From contig CM074696.1 in NCBI GenBank assembly GCA_037367355.1, positions 3,100,001 to 3,164,000 on the forward strand: 64,000 bases of DNA, in the 5' to 3' direction. A program made the position numbers and the translations under genes. The notes beneath the pieces were generated by a model. The model searched no databases. It saw nothing but the letters and a program-made list of their open reading frames with translations, and was not told where the DNA came from. Below, in pieces: positions 23,573-35,026 of the stretch. How positions within the stretch are numbered: the stretch's first letter is position 1; each line of letters begins with the position of its first letter. The stretch comes from Neoscytalidium dimidiatum (taxonomy: Eukaryota; Ascomycota; Dothideomycetes; Botryosphaeriales; Botryosphaeriaceae).

Positions 23573-24595
23573 ATGTCGAACCCATCATCATCATCACAAG
23601 ACGCAGAGCCTCAGAGCTACACCAGCATGTCCGTCGGCGACGTTGAAGCTATCGGCTCTCACTGCCAAATGGCCTTCTGCCACCAGCTCGACTTCCTACC
23701 TTTCCGCTGCGAGAGCTGCAAGGGGTATGTTTCTCGTCTTCTTTCCAAGCCCTGATCTGTATCATCTAGCTCACCTACCCGTAGAACGTACTGCCTCGAC
23801 CACCGCACCGAGACCGCCCACAAGTGTGCCAAAGCTGGCGCATGGGCCCGCGCTCGCCGTGAAGCATCATCCACGCCCTCATCGACATCTTCGACTCCGA
23901 GACCGAATATCCTGACGCACGAACAACAATGCTCCTCGCCCGTTTGCAAGACCCTCGTCAACACCTCCCTCAACCCCGGCGTCCACTGTCCGAACTGCAA
24001 TCGTCAATATTGTCTGAAACATCGCATGCGGGAGGAACATGACTGCGAGAAGCTCACACCGCTGGGTGCAAAGCCGTCGTCTCAAAAGGAGCGGGGGCTA
24101 GCTGCGTTGGAGAAGCTAAGGGCATGGGGGATGAGCAAGAAGGCGGCAGCTGCGGACTCGGCCAAGAGTAGTAGTGCTACCAAGACAAAGCCACTCCTCA
24201 GCCGGAGTGGGAATTCGCCTGCGGCTAGAGCGGCAGCGATAAACAATCTCAAGAAGACGGCAAAAGGGGATGCCAAGCTTCCACCGGAAAAGCGGGTGTA
24301 CCTGCATGTGGAGGCATCTGCAGACACCACCACCGCCAAGCACCCCACTGGCGATTTTTTCTATAGCACCGAGTGGAGTGTTGGGAGGGTGTTGGATATG
24401 GCCGCAAAGGCATTGCAGGTGGAAAACGTTAATAACAGGGGCGACGGAGAAGAGAACAAGCTGCGTGTCTTCCACGTCGAAGGTGGGAGGTTGTTGGACT
24501 TCAGTGAGAAGATCGGCGCCTCATGTCAGACCGGAAACACAATAGTGCTGTTGAGGGGCGTCGGTCCGCCAGTGCCCGACCTCATTCAGGCGTAA
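23573..24595 (+). CDS. AN1-type zinc-finger protein (Cuz1/ZFAND1-like)
   Basis: Two exons, 23573..23724 and 23785..24595, give 320 residues. The first AN1 finger is completed across the intron: CQMAFCHQLDFLPFRCESCKG joined to TYCLDHRTETAHKC. The second follows at about 115-155 (CSSPVCKTLVN, HCPNCNRQYCLKHR, HDC). A linker with KERGLAALEKLRAWGM and a C-terminal ubiquitin-like region (about 225-320, VYLHVEASADTT to NTIVLLRGVG) complete the Cuz1/ZFAND1 architecture. In yeast, Cuz1 links the proteasome and Cdc48 under arsenite stress; the same role here is inference from architecture. No signal or membrane segment is seen. Confidence 0.85.
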
Positions 24596-25395
24596 TACCT
24601 TTGTTGGACCGACAGTTGGGGGCGAAGCTCGGCATTGTCTTCTTACGGAAGAGACAAACGGCTGATGTGGCATGGATTGGAGTTTTGAGAGCGAGTGTTG
24701 AACCGGCAGGATTGCTGGGCACTCAAGATACCCCGGAAGTTTTTCCGTTTCAACGTAGACATCACATATCATCGTTGTTTGAACTGATACTGTGAATGCA
24801 ACTTTTTCCACTTGTGTACCATTGTGGTGCATCATTACCACGTTTGTCTTAGTACCGCGCATTGTCTAGAAGGAAGAAGCTGACATACGTCACGCCGCCC
24901 CATTAGCCGCATTCACGTATCGAGGAAGTGGAACTGGCGCCGAGATGTATAGTGCCTGATGTACACGTATTAGGAACAGTGGGCCAATCGCAGGCTTACC
25001 AAATCATCAATGCGTTTAGACGAATGGAAATCGACCCATTGAAATGCAGATCCACAGTAGCTAGAAGCGCACATTGGCATTTCGAGCTTTGTCAGGATCC
25101 CATAAGCGGGTCGGGATACCTCCCCCCACGTCCCGCAGACCCTAGACCCCACAGTGCCACAATGCCTCCCCTTCCCCCGCATTAGTATCTAATTCCGCAT
25201 CTCCCGAAAGAAAAACCCGCGCCGCTGTACCTTCCATCATTAATTGTCCGATGCGCTTAGCTACAGCTTATTTAGCTGCCCTGCCACCAGACTTATCTCT
25301 TCTTTTTGGGCGTGCTTTTCCCTCCTCAAATTCAACCACATCCTTCAGATAGACGTGAACCCTCACCACTCACACCATTGTCCGGTGCATCAATC
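24596..25395. other. Spacer with monooxygenase promoter
   Basis: 800 bases without a supported gene; the CT-rich leader before 25396 probably holds the transcription start of the flavoprotein gene. Confidence 0.6.
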
Positions 25396-27745
25396 ATGCC
25401 CGCGCCAACAATCCCAGAATCCGAGTGCGATGTGTGAGTGCTCCAGCGGCCTTCAGACTTTTTAGCTTCTTGCTGATAACATTTCCATAGTCTTATCGTG
25501 GGTGCTGGTCCAGCGGGACTCATGACCGCCGCCTGGATGGCCCGCTGCGGCATCAACGCCCGAATCGTGGACAAGCGTGGGACCAAGATATTCGCCGGCC
25601 AGGCGGATGGCCTGCAATGCCGCAGCCTCGAGATCTTCGATAGCTTTGGGTTTGCGCACCGAGCGTGGCGGGAGGCGAACCACATGCTGGAGGTAAGACT
25701 TTGGGCACCATTCTCTCGTCCGACGGCTCCTCGGCGTGCGCAAGGCTGAAATCAGCTTACAACAGGTGTGCATGTGGAATCCGGACGAGAAAGGCGTCAT
25801 CAAACGTTCTGACCGGGTACCGGATACACCCCCGGGCATCTCGCGCTTCACAGAGTGCGTGCTGCACCAGGGTCGCATTGAGCGCTTCTTCCTGGATCAC
25901 ATGAAGGAGTACTCGAATATTGAAGTTGAGCGAGGTGTCCTCCCGGAGTCTCTCGAGATCGACGATAACCTCGTGGATGACCCTTCAGCCTACCCTATCA
26001 CCGTCAAGCTGCGTCATTTGTCGGATGAGGAGGCAACGCCCGAGCAATCGTCGGCCTCAGGAGGCTCGAAGCTTTCTGATGGGCTGTTTCGGAGCAACTT
26101 GGCGCCTGACGACACAGATGACTTGATCAGGAAGAGTTCGGGCAGGGAGAATTCTTCCGAGATTGTGAAGGCGAAGTACATGGTCGGCTGTGATGGTGCT
26201 CACAGTTGGACGAGAAGGCAATTGGGCTTTGAATTGGAAGGAGAGGCTACTGATTACATCTGGGGAGTCCTTGGTAGGGCGGCTTTCCAATGATCTCAAT
26301 GTCCGTTGGTGAACCCCCACTGACATAGATTCTCTGCAGATGTGGTCCCTATTACCGACTTTCGTAAGTGATCCCTTCAGATCTGTAGCATGTGATGTGG
26401 AGCGCTAACGCTGAGCAGCCGACATCCGTAACCGTTGCATCATCCATAGCGCGGATGATGGCAGTCTGATGGTTATTCCCCGAGAGAGGGGTCTCGTCCG
26501 GCTGTATATCCAGCTCAAAGAGGTGGTACCGGATGCGAGTGGAAGGGCAGACAGGTCAAAGATCACTCCTGAGCTTATCATCAAGGCTGCCCAGCGCATA
26601 ATTAGTCCGTTCAAGTTGACGTATGACTACTGCGAATGGTAAGTATTGGAACTAGCGGTAACAAGTGAGTACACGTCTAAGAGGGGCGCGTCTGTTAACA
26701 AGATCGTGTCAGGTGGACGGGCTACCAAATCGGGCAGAGAGTGGGCAAGAATTTCGATCTCCACCAGCGCGTCTTCTTGGCCGGTGATGCTGTGCACACT
26801 CACAGCCCCAAGGCTGGTCAGGGCATGAACGTGTCTATGGCAGACGCCTTCAATCTTGGCTGGAAGATTGCGTCTGTGGTGAATGGTCGTTCGCCTCGCT
26901 CGATCCTCAAGACCTACCAATCGGAACGGCGTCGCATCGCCCAGGATCTCATCGACTTTGACCACAAATTCTCGCGCCTGTTCAGCGGGCGGCCGGCTAA
27001 AGACATTCTCGACACTGAAGGGATCAGCATGGACGAATTCAAGCGGACCTTCCGCACGGCCCACATGTTCACCAGCGGCCTCAGCGTCGACTACGGCGCC
27101 TCGATGCTCATCGCCAAAGCCGGCAGCTCAACCGAGCAGGGTGACGGCACCGACGTCTCGGCCACACAGACGTCGGCCAAGCAGGTGGTCGGCAAGCAGG
27201 ACCTTGCAACCAACGTGCCGCTCGGCAAGCGCTTCCCCAGCTTCAAGGTGCTCAACCAGTCCGACTCGCGGCCGTGGCACTTGGCCGAGCGCTTGCCCTC
27301 GGACGGCCGCTGGCGCGTCGTCCTCTTCGCTGGCAACGTGCTGGCGCCGGCACAGCAGCAGCGCATCCGGCAGTTCTGCGCCTCGCTAGGCGCGCCTGGC
27401 TCGTGGCTGCACCGCGTGACGCCGGCGGGCAAGAAGATCGACTCAGTCGTCGAGATCTTGACGGTGCATAGCGCGCCCCGCCGGGATGTCGAGCTGCTGC
27501 GCGACTTCCCGGAGCTGCTGCATCCATTCGACGAGAAAAGGGGCTGGGATTACATGAAGGTGTACGTGGATGATGAGAGCTATCATGAGGGTCATTCGCA
27601 CGCGTACGAAAACTACGGGGTAGATGCGGAGAGAGGATGCGTGGTCGCGCTGCGGCCGGATCAGTATGTCGGGTATATCGGGGAGCTGGAGGACGAGGAG
27701 GATCTGGCGGCGTATTTCCGGGGATTTTTGCTCGAGGCGCAGTAG
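25396..27745 (+). CDS. Phenol 2-monooxygenase-like FAD-dependent hydroxylase
   Basis: Six exons, 25396..25433, 25491..25692, 25766..26273, 26340..26363 (24 nt), 26419..26638 and 26713..27745, give 674 residues, typical for fungal phenol hydroxylases (about 650). The Rossmann FAD motif is made by the first join: DVLIVGAGPAGLMTAAW (13-29). The DG motif is KYMVGCDGAHSWTRRQLG, and the GD motif is RVFLAGDAVHTHSPKAGQGM. A C-terminal thioredoxin-like domain, usual in phenol hydroxylases, begins near GKRFPSFKVL. These class A flavoproteins use NADPH and O2 to ortho-hydroxylate phenols, often feeding ring cleavage. No dioxygenase or other catabolic gene is nearby, so the substrate stays open. All introns are GT..AG and 55-90 nt. 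Confidence 0.88.
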
Positions 27746-29110
27746 ATGCCGGTAGAGATCACGAGAAAATCAGAGCAGTACGCTCGCAGCGATCAGAAAT
27801 TGGACGGATGTGCGAGGGGTATCTCGCGCGTTATCTCTCAGCTCATTTCGGCGTAAGTTGCGGATGTTTCTCAGAGCGTGGTAGCCGCCTGTTCTGGAAG
27901 ATGGGACATTGGCCCATCCGCCCGATGTTTTTTTTTTTTCTCTTTTTTTTTTTGTGCGTGCGAGCAGAGATCTCAACCGTGGAGAGAGCTCTTTGGGGCA
28001 ATGCCAAGGCAGACAGTGGGTGAGAGCAGGGCATTACGCGGCGGTGGGTTTCGGTAGGAGCACAAGGTCGCACGTCCAGGACGCGAGTTTGGAGGTCCAG
28101 GCAGAGTAGCTGCAAATGGGACGTTAGGGCAATGTTCAGGGCGGAGTGCCGGCGACGCAGCAGATGGCGGAGGTGCAGACGGCGGCAGGGATGTGCTGGG
28201 CCGAGGGCGGAGCTAATTTAAGAACAGCGGGCGACGGGCCGCAGAATATCGTGGGGGCCAGCGACCACGGGCGTTTCAAGCGCTGGCAAGCTGGGGAGGG
28301 ACTGCGAGTCTGGGGTGCCGGGCGGGACGGCGAGAGGCCGGGCAGGGAGCAGGGAGGACGGAGGACGGAGGGGCGGAGGACGCAAGACGTATGGGATTGC
28401 GTGGTGTGGTGCTGTCAGCGGGAGACGTCTTATACGGGCGGCCGGTTCTTGGGTTGCGATACTTCCCGAAATAGAGGCGAAGGAATGCAGCTGCAGCAGC
28501 CGGTGGAGCTCCACGCATTGTACAGATACCACTGCGACCCAGTGGCCGAATGCGCCTGGGCAGCCCGTCCGGCTGCCCTCCGTCTTGCCTAGGATTCTCG
28601 AGGGGCGCGCGCACGCTGCTGAGGCTGGCCGGCTTGGAGGGCCAGCCGCCTTTTTGAGCAGTCTGTGTTGACTTTTGCGGATATCGGGTCAGGATGGGCG
28701 GAGGCAGTGCGTTCTTCCGCCCCCACGAGCGCGCTTCACCGCACGCGCTGAGAGGCCAGCCCGCCTACGCCGCACCGCGCCAGGCTGATTCCGCCCTCTT
28801 GCCATGGACGAGGCGCCGCGTTGATCAGGCATGTTTGAGGCTCGCGCCCCGTGCAAGCGACCCAAGATGCAAGGGGGCCGGTGCCGCCCATGTCATCCCG
28901 GCCTGGGCCCTGCCGTGCCCTGCCATGCCCGGCCATGCCCAGCTATATTCACCCGCGCGCACTCTACCGTGCAATCCTTCGCGCCTCTCCCTCCAACCTT
29001 ATCGCGTCCACTGCTTTGACTGCTTGCTCATCACCTCCCTCCTCACCGTCCCCACCTGCGCCCGCCCCGAAGCAAATGTATGCGCCGCAACTCCTACCCA
29101 TCCAGGCGCC
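27746..29110. other. Gene-poor spacer, 1.4 kb
   Basis: Includes T-runs at 27928-27953 (T12, CTC, T11) and GC-rich sequence with no supported gene. A frame continuous with the next gene is open from an ATG at 28694 but looks compositional. A CTATATTC element near 28942 may be a TATA box for the gene starting at 29111. Confidence 0.5.
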
Positions 29111-30220
29111 ATGATCAATTCCAGCCAGCGGTCAAGCGGCACCGAGCTGCCTCTGTCGTCGCCGCATCCGCTTCATGAGCCCCCCCGCCAGCCCTTTTGC
29201 AACCCGCCGTCCAAGGTTGTGCGCTTCCGTCGCAGCTGCTGGGTTTTCCTACTGTCCACCTGTATTCTTGTCAACGGCGTCCTCTCGCCAGCTATGACCG
29301 GCCTGATTTCGCACATCCTCGCCGTGACCCATGATCAAGTTCCCAAGTACGGTGGTGACTTTCGTCGTGGGAGCTCTTACTTTGTAGCCGTCACCGGTGC
29401 CCTTGGTGTCGTCGATGCCTGCTTGCTCTTTCTCTCCACCCTGTTTGGCGATAACTTGCCCCTCAGATGGAATTGGTCCGGCAAGAAGAAGGTAGGCCAT
29501 CCGTGTTCGCTTCTGCCTCTGTCGTCACCGATTCGACTCACACGTGCCCCACAGCACCAAGCCTGGAATATTCCCGTCCACCGCATCGCCATCATTGTTG
29601 CCCTGGCTGCCGTGCTGCGCGGAGCAGCCGCAGCCGTGTACGCCAATTATGAATGGTGGGATTCCGACCAGAGCATCGAGCAGCATCTTGGAAACAACGG
29701 AACCTACTTTACCCCCGAGACCTGGATCTGCACCGGCGCCGTCAACAGCACTATCATCGATGGCGAGCATCCCGAGTACAGGTGGATGTGCCGCGAAGCA
29801 CAAGGCGCCCGCTACCTGACCATCCTTATCACCGTCATCTCCGCCGCCACATTACTCCTGGTGATTTGGAGGTGGCGCCGCTCGAATCTGGACAAGAACG
29901 AGGACTACCAACCCGTAGGCGCCGGTGCAGCAGGCAACAACGCGCTCAGACAAGATCGCTTGAGCGTTGCCGAGAGGGCCCAAGGAAACGAGCAAGAGAT
30001 GAGACACATACGCCTGAACAGCACAAGCAGCATAAGCCCTCAGGAAGTCGTGGGTAGGGAGGTCTACGAGATGCCTGCAGAGCCCATTCACGAAATGGAG
30101 CATCGCCCTGTCATTCGCGATTCCGATGAATTATCAATCCAGGGAGAGCCCACCGAGTACTTCGCACGCGACCACGGTCAGAATCATCGGGTTCGCCAGG
30201 GATCCTATGATTCGCCTTGA
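29111..30220 (+). CDS. Four-TM membrane protein of unknown function
   Basis: Two exons, 29111..29491 and 29555..30220, give 348 residues. Four hydrophobic segments are visible: CWVFLLSTCILVNGVLSPA (about 44-62), YFVAVTGALGVVDACLLFL (about 94-112), IAIIVALAAVLRGAAAAVY and LTILITVISAATLLLVIW. The loop between the last two has NGT and NST sequons and several Cys, suggesting a lumenal or extracellular face; the tail from about 250 is hydrophilic. I do not recognise the family. The 63-nt intron (GTAGGC..CAG) is a multiple of three and has no stop, so an unspliced 369-residue form is also readable. The start at 29111 is chosen because upstream sequence is low-complexity; 28694 is an in-frame alternative. 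Confidence 0.65.
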   Translation: MINSSQRSSGTELPLSSPHPLHEPPRQPFCNPPSKVVRFRRSCWVFLLSTCILVNGVLSPAMTGLISHILAVTHDQVPKYGGDFRRGSSYFVAVTGALGVVDACLLFLSTLFGDNLPLRWNWSGKKKVGHPCSLLPLSSPIRLTRAPQHQAWNIPVHRIAIIVALAAVLRGAAAAVYANYEWWDSDQSIEQHLGNNGTYFTPETWICTGAVNSTIIDGEHPEYRWMCREAQGARYLTILITVISAATLLLVIWRWRRSNLDKNEDYQPVGAGAAGNNALRQDRLSVAERAQGNEQEMRHIRLNSTSSISPQEVVGREVYEMPAEPIHEMEHRPVIRDSDELSIQGEPTEYFARDHGQNHRVRQGSYDSP

Positions 30221-31707
30221 GGCTCTGCTTTTCAGCTGCAAATTTCCAATTCATGACGTGGTCAGGTTGCACGGAACCCAAGCAAAGGGTAAGTTTCCTC
30301 AATTTGGCTGGCAGCACGGTTCCTGCCTAGGTGGCCATGTGCTAATCAGCTTGCAGCTCTAATCTTCGGGAGAATGCAGGACGACGCAAACACGAGCCCG
30401 TGTTGTAAGATGAAGAAATACCGGCCGTTGAAGCAAATATGCGAGCAGTGTGTCATCCAGAAATGCCTCGTTTTTGCAATGGATCATTTGGCCACCGTTC
30501 CGACGAACTTCCAGCCCAAGAGACTGCAGTCGATGCTATTCTGTACTATTGCCACCTCCGGCGTCCGTAGTACTAACACCGTGCCAAGACATACCAGCGC
30601 GAACCAAAACCTGGATGAAATAAAAGACGGTAAGTGTTACTTGATAGTTGTCCACGTTCGCCGACTAATATCATTCAGGACTTCTGCTATATCACTGGTC
30701 ATCTCCTCCTCCGGCGATAAATATGTAACACACCGGTTACTTTGCCATTCCCGGAAATTATCAGTGTTCGGGTCCGCTAACAGGGAATATGGGACGCGAA
30801 CGGCGTTCTGGTGTATCTAACCCTCACCCGCTACGTTAACGGTTATCCTTATTCCGACGAGAGGCACTTCGATGTCGACTCCATATTCCGAGATGAATAA
30901 AAAAGGAAGGAGGAAAGAAGAAATCTGTACGAGGTAGCGTCCCGGATTCGTTGTGCCTAATTTTCTTCTTGATCATTGTTCTTCCATTTAAATGCCTTCT
31001 CAATGTTGTCCACCTCTTCGGTCGCCTTACCCGACGCTTCTTGGAAATGCCACCAAATCTTCAGAAAATGACTCGAGACCATTTTCCTCGACTTCCAAGC
31101 TAACTAATCGTCCTGATAAGAGTTATCGATGAAATACTCGCATGACCTACTCAAAAAATTGCATAACGGCAGATTCAAAAACGTATGAGAAGCTGAGAGG
31201 ACTAGCAAATCTCAAACAGACTGTCCCAGTCAGAATTGATATATATCGATTGTAACGGTTCTCTATATCCTTACGAGTCTTGCCTCGCATCTGGGGCAAG
31301 CAGAAGTTGTTGCTTGAGCATAAGCAAACGGATCATTGGCTTACGAGCCTTTGTTCAAGGTTTCCAGATATCTTTGAACGGGGAAAACTACTTACACAAA
31401 GGCATACCCATGTTTTTCCTGTCCTTCCTTCCGTTGCGATTTAGAGAGCGGATATACCCATTTTGTGCGCGAATACTACGCCGCGTTAACATGTTATGCG
31501 GTGTAGTGCGCAGATTTACAAAGCAAGAGTCAGGAGCTATGAGCAGCCTAAGGCAGACATTCCACAGACTGTACATATTGATTGTCACAAAATGAGTTTG
31601 CCGGTTTGCAATATTGTGCGCGTTTCTCGATCTCTCAACCGCCTCTCGGACTACCAAGCCTACAGGGTTCAAGGGTACCAAACTCACCTAAAAACACCCC
31701 TTCTGCA
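30221..31707. other. AT-richer spacer, 1.5 kb
   Basis: Base composition shifts towards A/T compared with the flanks. Apart from the weak spliced candidate at 30374..30728 I see no gene, terminal repeat or transposon domain. It could be an eroded repeat. Confidence 0.45.
30374..30728 (+). CDS. Candidate small spliced gene, 101 aa, unrecognised
   Basis: A frame from ATG 30374 meets a well-formed donor GTAAGT at 30630 and an acceptor TTCAG ending at 30678 with a CTAAT branch site between. Joining 30374..30629 to 30679..30728 gives 101 residues and a stop. A further good intron (GTAAGT at 30290, GCTAAT branch, CAG ending 30356) lies in the putative leader. The peptide has a Cys cluster near its start (CCKMKKYRPLKQICEQC) and no family match known to me. 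It might instead be a spliced 3' UTR of the upstream gene or a non-coding RNA. Confidence 0.25.
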
Positions 31708-33759
31708 TCAATCCCACCAGAAGCTTACCGAGAAACTGGGCGCCAAACTCCTCACATAGTGCCACCACCCCTTCGGCACGTATAGACACTCCCCTGGCCC
31801 AAGCACTGCTTCTTTGCATCCATTCACGCCCCTGAACCGCGGGAACCTCTCTTCGAAATCAAACCGCCTCATCTTCAGATCCTCCTCTCTCGCCCACGCC
31901 TCCGCCTTGGACATCTCCCTACCGGCACTGACGATGGTGGTGGTGGAAGAAGAAGAAGAAGAAGAAGAGAAGGAGGAGGAAGAGGAAGAAGGCTGAGGCG
32001 ATGTCCAATCCCACCCCTCTAATACCTCCATCGCCTCGCCGATATCGATCTCGCTCGTATTCCCCATGTCGACGCCATCCTCGCCGACGCCACGGGGGTA
32101 CAAATTCTCTCGCTCGCCTGGCGAATACAGGCGCACGTACTTCGATCCGACAACCTGCACGAGGATGTTGTGGTAGGGATCGGTATGCAGCGGGGAGATT
32201 GTACCCGCGGGGCCGAACCATGCGTTGAGGAGGGGGAAGGACGGGTGGCCCGGGGGTAGAGGCGGAGTGGTATTTTTGGTGGTAGGCGAAGGCGATGGGA
32301 CGGGACTGGCGTAGCAGTAGTCCGGGATGGCGATGTCGGCGCGGAGAGAGGGGACTTGTGCGAAAAGGTCGTGCTGGGCGAGGTAGCCAGTCTGATTTGC
32401 GGTGGTGCTGATGGTGGATTCGTTGTCGTCGTTTTTGTCATCATCGTCGTCGTCGTCGTCGTCATCCTTTCCTTCTCCTTCCGCTCGCGATGTAGCTACC
32501 CTTTCGGCGAGAGCGTTGCTGCCATCCCTGATGCGTTTGGTGGCGTCGTGGAACATGTACTTCTGCATGAACTCCCGGAAAGTGATGATACCCTGGCCCC
32601 AGCCTTCGTCGGTATAGCTCCTCCCGATCTCGACTGGAACTAAACGTCTTCCGCCTAGAGTCTTGCGCATGAGGTGGTGCGGGTTGCTCCATCTCCTGGA
32701 GCCATCAGATAACGCGGGCCAATGGTTTAGTGCTCCCGTAATAATGATGGGTTCAGGAAGATCGCCAGGTAGGTCATCAAGTTTCGAGTTCTGAGGGTCA
32801 GTCGCAGTGTTGAGATGAGCCTGAAATGCATCGAGACTGAGATTCGCATGTCTGGGTATTTCATGACTGAGAGGAGGTGCAGGGATGGTGGAGCTCGGAA
32901 AAGTCTCTGGGATACTCCACGCAAAGATGGATGGTTCTCCCTCTTCATTGGCCTCACTCGACAGCTTTCGCCTCTTTGATGGAGGCTCAATGTTCTCGTC
33001 GGTTGCCTGCTCTTCTAGTATCCTCTCGAGTACTTCAAAGATCCACGCACAGACAGCCTCTCTCCCTACGCCGCCCGCCAAAATCAAAGCCATATCCACT
33101 ATCCTCACTACATCTGCCACCCAATCACCGTCTTCTGCTTCTGTTTCAAATACCTCGACAGCTCGCCAGAGGCTCCCCTCCACCCAGGCCCTCAGCCAGC
33201 ACTTCTGCACGTCCTTGAACGGAAACACATGGATCTTCTCATGCGCCACGCTCATCGCCTCGCTGGGACTCGTCTGAAGCGTTTTCAAAATGGGAGGGTC
33301 GCAATCCCGTATCGGATCGCTCTCGCCCAAAGGAGCAGAGAGATGGTCACGCAAGAAAGCCGAGACGGCAGCGCGTGTGATCGGAGTCGGCAGGGTGTGC
33401 ACAGGCGGCAATGGGTCAGGATTGAGCGGATCTTCGGAAGGCTGGTCAAGCTGGGCGGTAGAGCTTCTGCCAGTGAGAGCAACTGTCTCTTTCCGGGAAG
33501 AAGAGCCGGCGCGCTCGGCGGACGGCTTCGACAGCGTCGCGGCCGCGGCAGCAGCATGCATGGCAGATAGAGCCGCTGCTACGCCGGCAGCCCTGTCGTC
33601 AGCGGAGAGGCCATCGCTTGGCGGGCCATCGAACGTCGTGTCCGCTGCCCGCGCTGGTGGCGGGAGGTTAAGCGGCCTTCGTCCCACGGCCAGCGGCACC
33701 GCTTGCGGCTCTGTCTTGTCGTCGGCATGCAGGTCGGCAGCCAGCCGTCCCGACGCCAT
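31708..33759 (-). CDS. JmjC-domain oxygenase, JMJD5/KDM8-like
   Basis: A single 683-residue frame. The JmjC/cupin-8 core is [19 protein letters not shown]514, Fe(II) ligands H525 and D527, N531, then K540 ([11 protein letters not shown]), which would hold 2-oxoglutarate. The distal ligand is H667 in [12 protein letters not shown]. This arrangement matches JMJD5/KDM8-type Fe(II)/2OG oxygenases. A helical region (about 165-255) precedes it, and residues 305-405 include the conserved [14 protein letters not shown]. Two low-complexity insertions interrupt the catalytic domain: an Asp run at 432-441 and a Ser run at 591-605 encoded by near-pure trinucleotide repeats. The substrate (histone tail or arginyl residue in another protein) cannot be read from sequence. 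The protein ends immediately after the core, as JMJD5 does. Confidence 0.85.
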   Translation of the reverse strand: MASGRLAADLHADDKTEPQAVPLAVGRRPLNLPPPARAADTTFDGPPSDGLSADDRAAGVAAALSAMHAAAAAATLSKPSAERAGSSSRKETVALTGRSSTAQLDQPSEDPLNPDPLPPVHTLPTPITRAAVSAFLRDHLSAPLGESDPIRDCDPPILKTLQTSPSEAMSVAHEKIHVFPFKDVQKCWLRAWVEGSLWRAVEVFETEAEDGDWVADVVRIVDMALILAGGVGREAVCAWIFEVLERILEEQATDENIEPPSKRRKLSSEANEEGEPSIFAWSIPETFPSSTIPAPPLSHEIPRHANLSLDAFQAHLNTATDPQNSKLDDLPGDLPEPIIITGALNHWPALSDGSRRWSNPHHLMRKTLGGRRLVPVEIGRSYTDEGWGQGIITFREFMQKYMFHDATKRIRDGSNALAERVATSRAEGEGKDDDDDDDDDDKNDDNESTISTTANQTGYLAQHDLFAQVPSLRADIAIPDYCYASPVPSPSPTTKNTTPPLPPGHPSFPLLNAWFGPAGTISPLHTDPYHNILVQVVGSKYVRLYSPGERENLYPRGVGEDGVDMGNTSEIDIGEAMEVLEGWDWTSPQPSSSSSSFSSSSSSSSTTTIVSAGREMSKAEAWAREEDLKMRRFDFEERFPRFRGVNGCKEAVLGPGECLYVPKGWWHYVRSLAPSFSVSFWWD

Positions 33760-35026
33760 CTGGACCCGCCGATTGTGCAGGACGTCGATCGCCCCTGTCG
33801 ATGCGTGCTACTCGCACTTCTCGCAGGGTAGATAGCTGGCGAAAGACAGCGAGGCAGAGTTCGATGGGAGTTCCAGAAGACGGCAGATGCAGATTGCTAC
33901 GGGCGATAGACATGTGACGAAGGGAGATGGAGTGTGCCCGCGTGTGGAAAACGCATCTGGCGCGCTTTGTAGGGCCCCGCGTCATGCCATGCATGCACGC
34001 ATGGAGCTATGGCCCCCAGTTGGTTCCTGCACCAGATCGTTGGAAAGGCGGGCCCGGGGCCCAGAAGCCTTTTTTTTTTTTTTTTACATTCCCTGCAAGA
34101 AAGGCACGCACACGAACCTACAAAGCTCAACAGCCGACGCTAGGCAGCTGGAGCTGTCCCTGTTGCCGGGCCGCAGCATAGGAGGACAAGGCAGACCGTC
34201 GAAAAGAGGCCTAGGCGGGGATCTGGGGTAAGAATGCACTCGGGGCCCAGCCACGCGTTAGCACGGATCAGGAAGCTGCTTAACAACCGCTGGGCGTCCT
34301 AAGCTCCTTTCGAAGCGCCTGCATGCTGCTGCTTTTTTACGGCACCACTCGGCCCCTCAGCTGGCTCTGCGTCGCGATTCAACACTCCGATCGAGCAATC
34401 GGAGCATTTCTTCCCCTACAGGCAGCTCTAAATAAAACTGTTCCAACACTCGGCCCCGGTGACGCTTACGCTTTCGCGCGCCACCCGCTTCTATCGTCCG
34501 ATGGAGGGCATTGACATCTCGAACATCTTCGCCGGTGTTGTTCTAGAGCCTAGTCGACATGATATGATGGGTTCGAGGATGCTTTTTTTTCTTTTCTTCT
34601 TTATCGCATATAGCCTAGATTAAAGGCCATTCTTATCGCTGCACCTCGCCACTTGCAAACAAACGTTAGTGTCGATGCCGGATGTCTCGTCCTTTCTCAT
34701 CTGGCTATCATTTCGCACCAGCATCTGGCTCCTCCGACGTAGCAGTGCCCTCAGCCTAGCCCAGCTTCGTAACTTCAGCTTCGTGTGATGCCTCAGAGAA
34801 GCCATCACAGATAAAAGACCCTGAAACTCCATTCCATCGGCCGACTCTCCGAAGTCTGCCTGCCTTTTTCGTGACAACATGAGTCTCGTGAAATGCCACC
34901 TGCAGAAAATATCATACAGTGTCTGATCTACAACAGGGGATATCGAGCAAGAGTGAAAAGAGGAAAGTGAAAAAGCGAAAACAAATAAGGGGTATATCGT
35001 GGAAATGCGTCAAGTGACGCGAGTGA
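33760..35026. other. Spacer with JmjC promoter and T16 tract
   Basis: The right part is the 3' flank of the 7-TM gene, the left part the promoter of the JmjC gene. A T16 tract lies at 34070-34085. No gene is supported. Confidence 0.6.
34070..34085. repeat. T16 homopolymer tract
   Basis: Sixteen consecutive T residues about 310 bases upstream of the JmjC start. Confidence 0.85.

Noticed and set aside
25396..27745. Aromatic catabolic or secondary-metabolite gene cluster around the monooxygenase
   Set aside because: Neighbours are an AN1 zinc-finger gene and a four-TM protein; there is no ring-cleavage dioxygenase, PKS, NRPS or pathway regulator beside it.
28694..29110. N-terminal extension of the four-TM protein from an upstream in-frame ATG
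   Set aside because: The extension is Pro/Ala/Arg-rich low complexity and a TATA-like element lies inside it; kept only as an alternative start.
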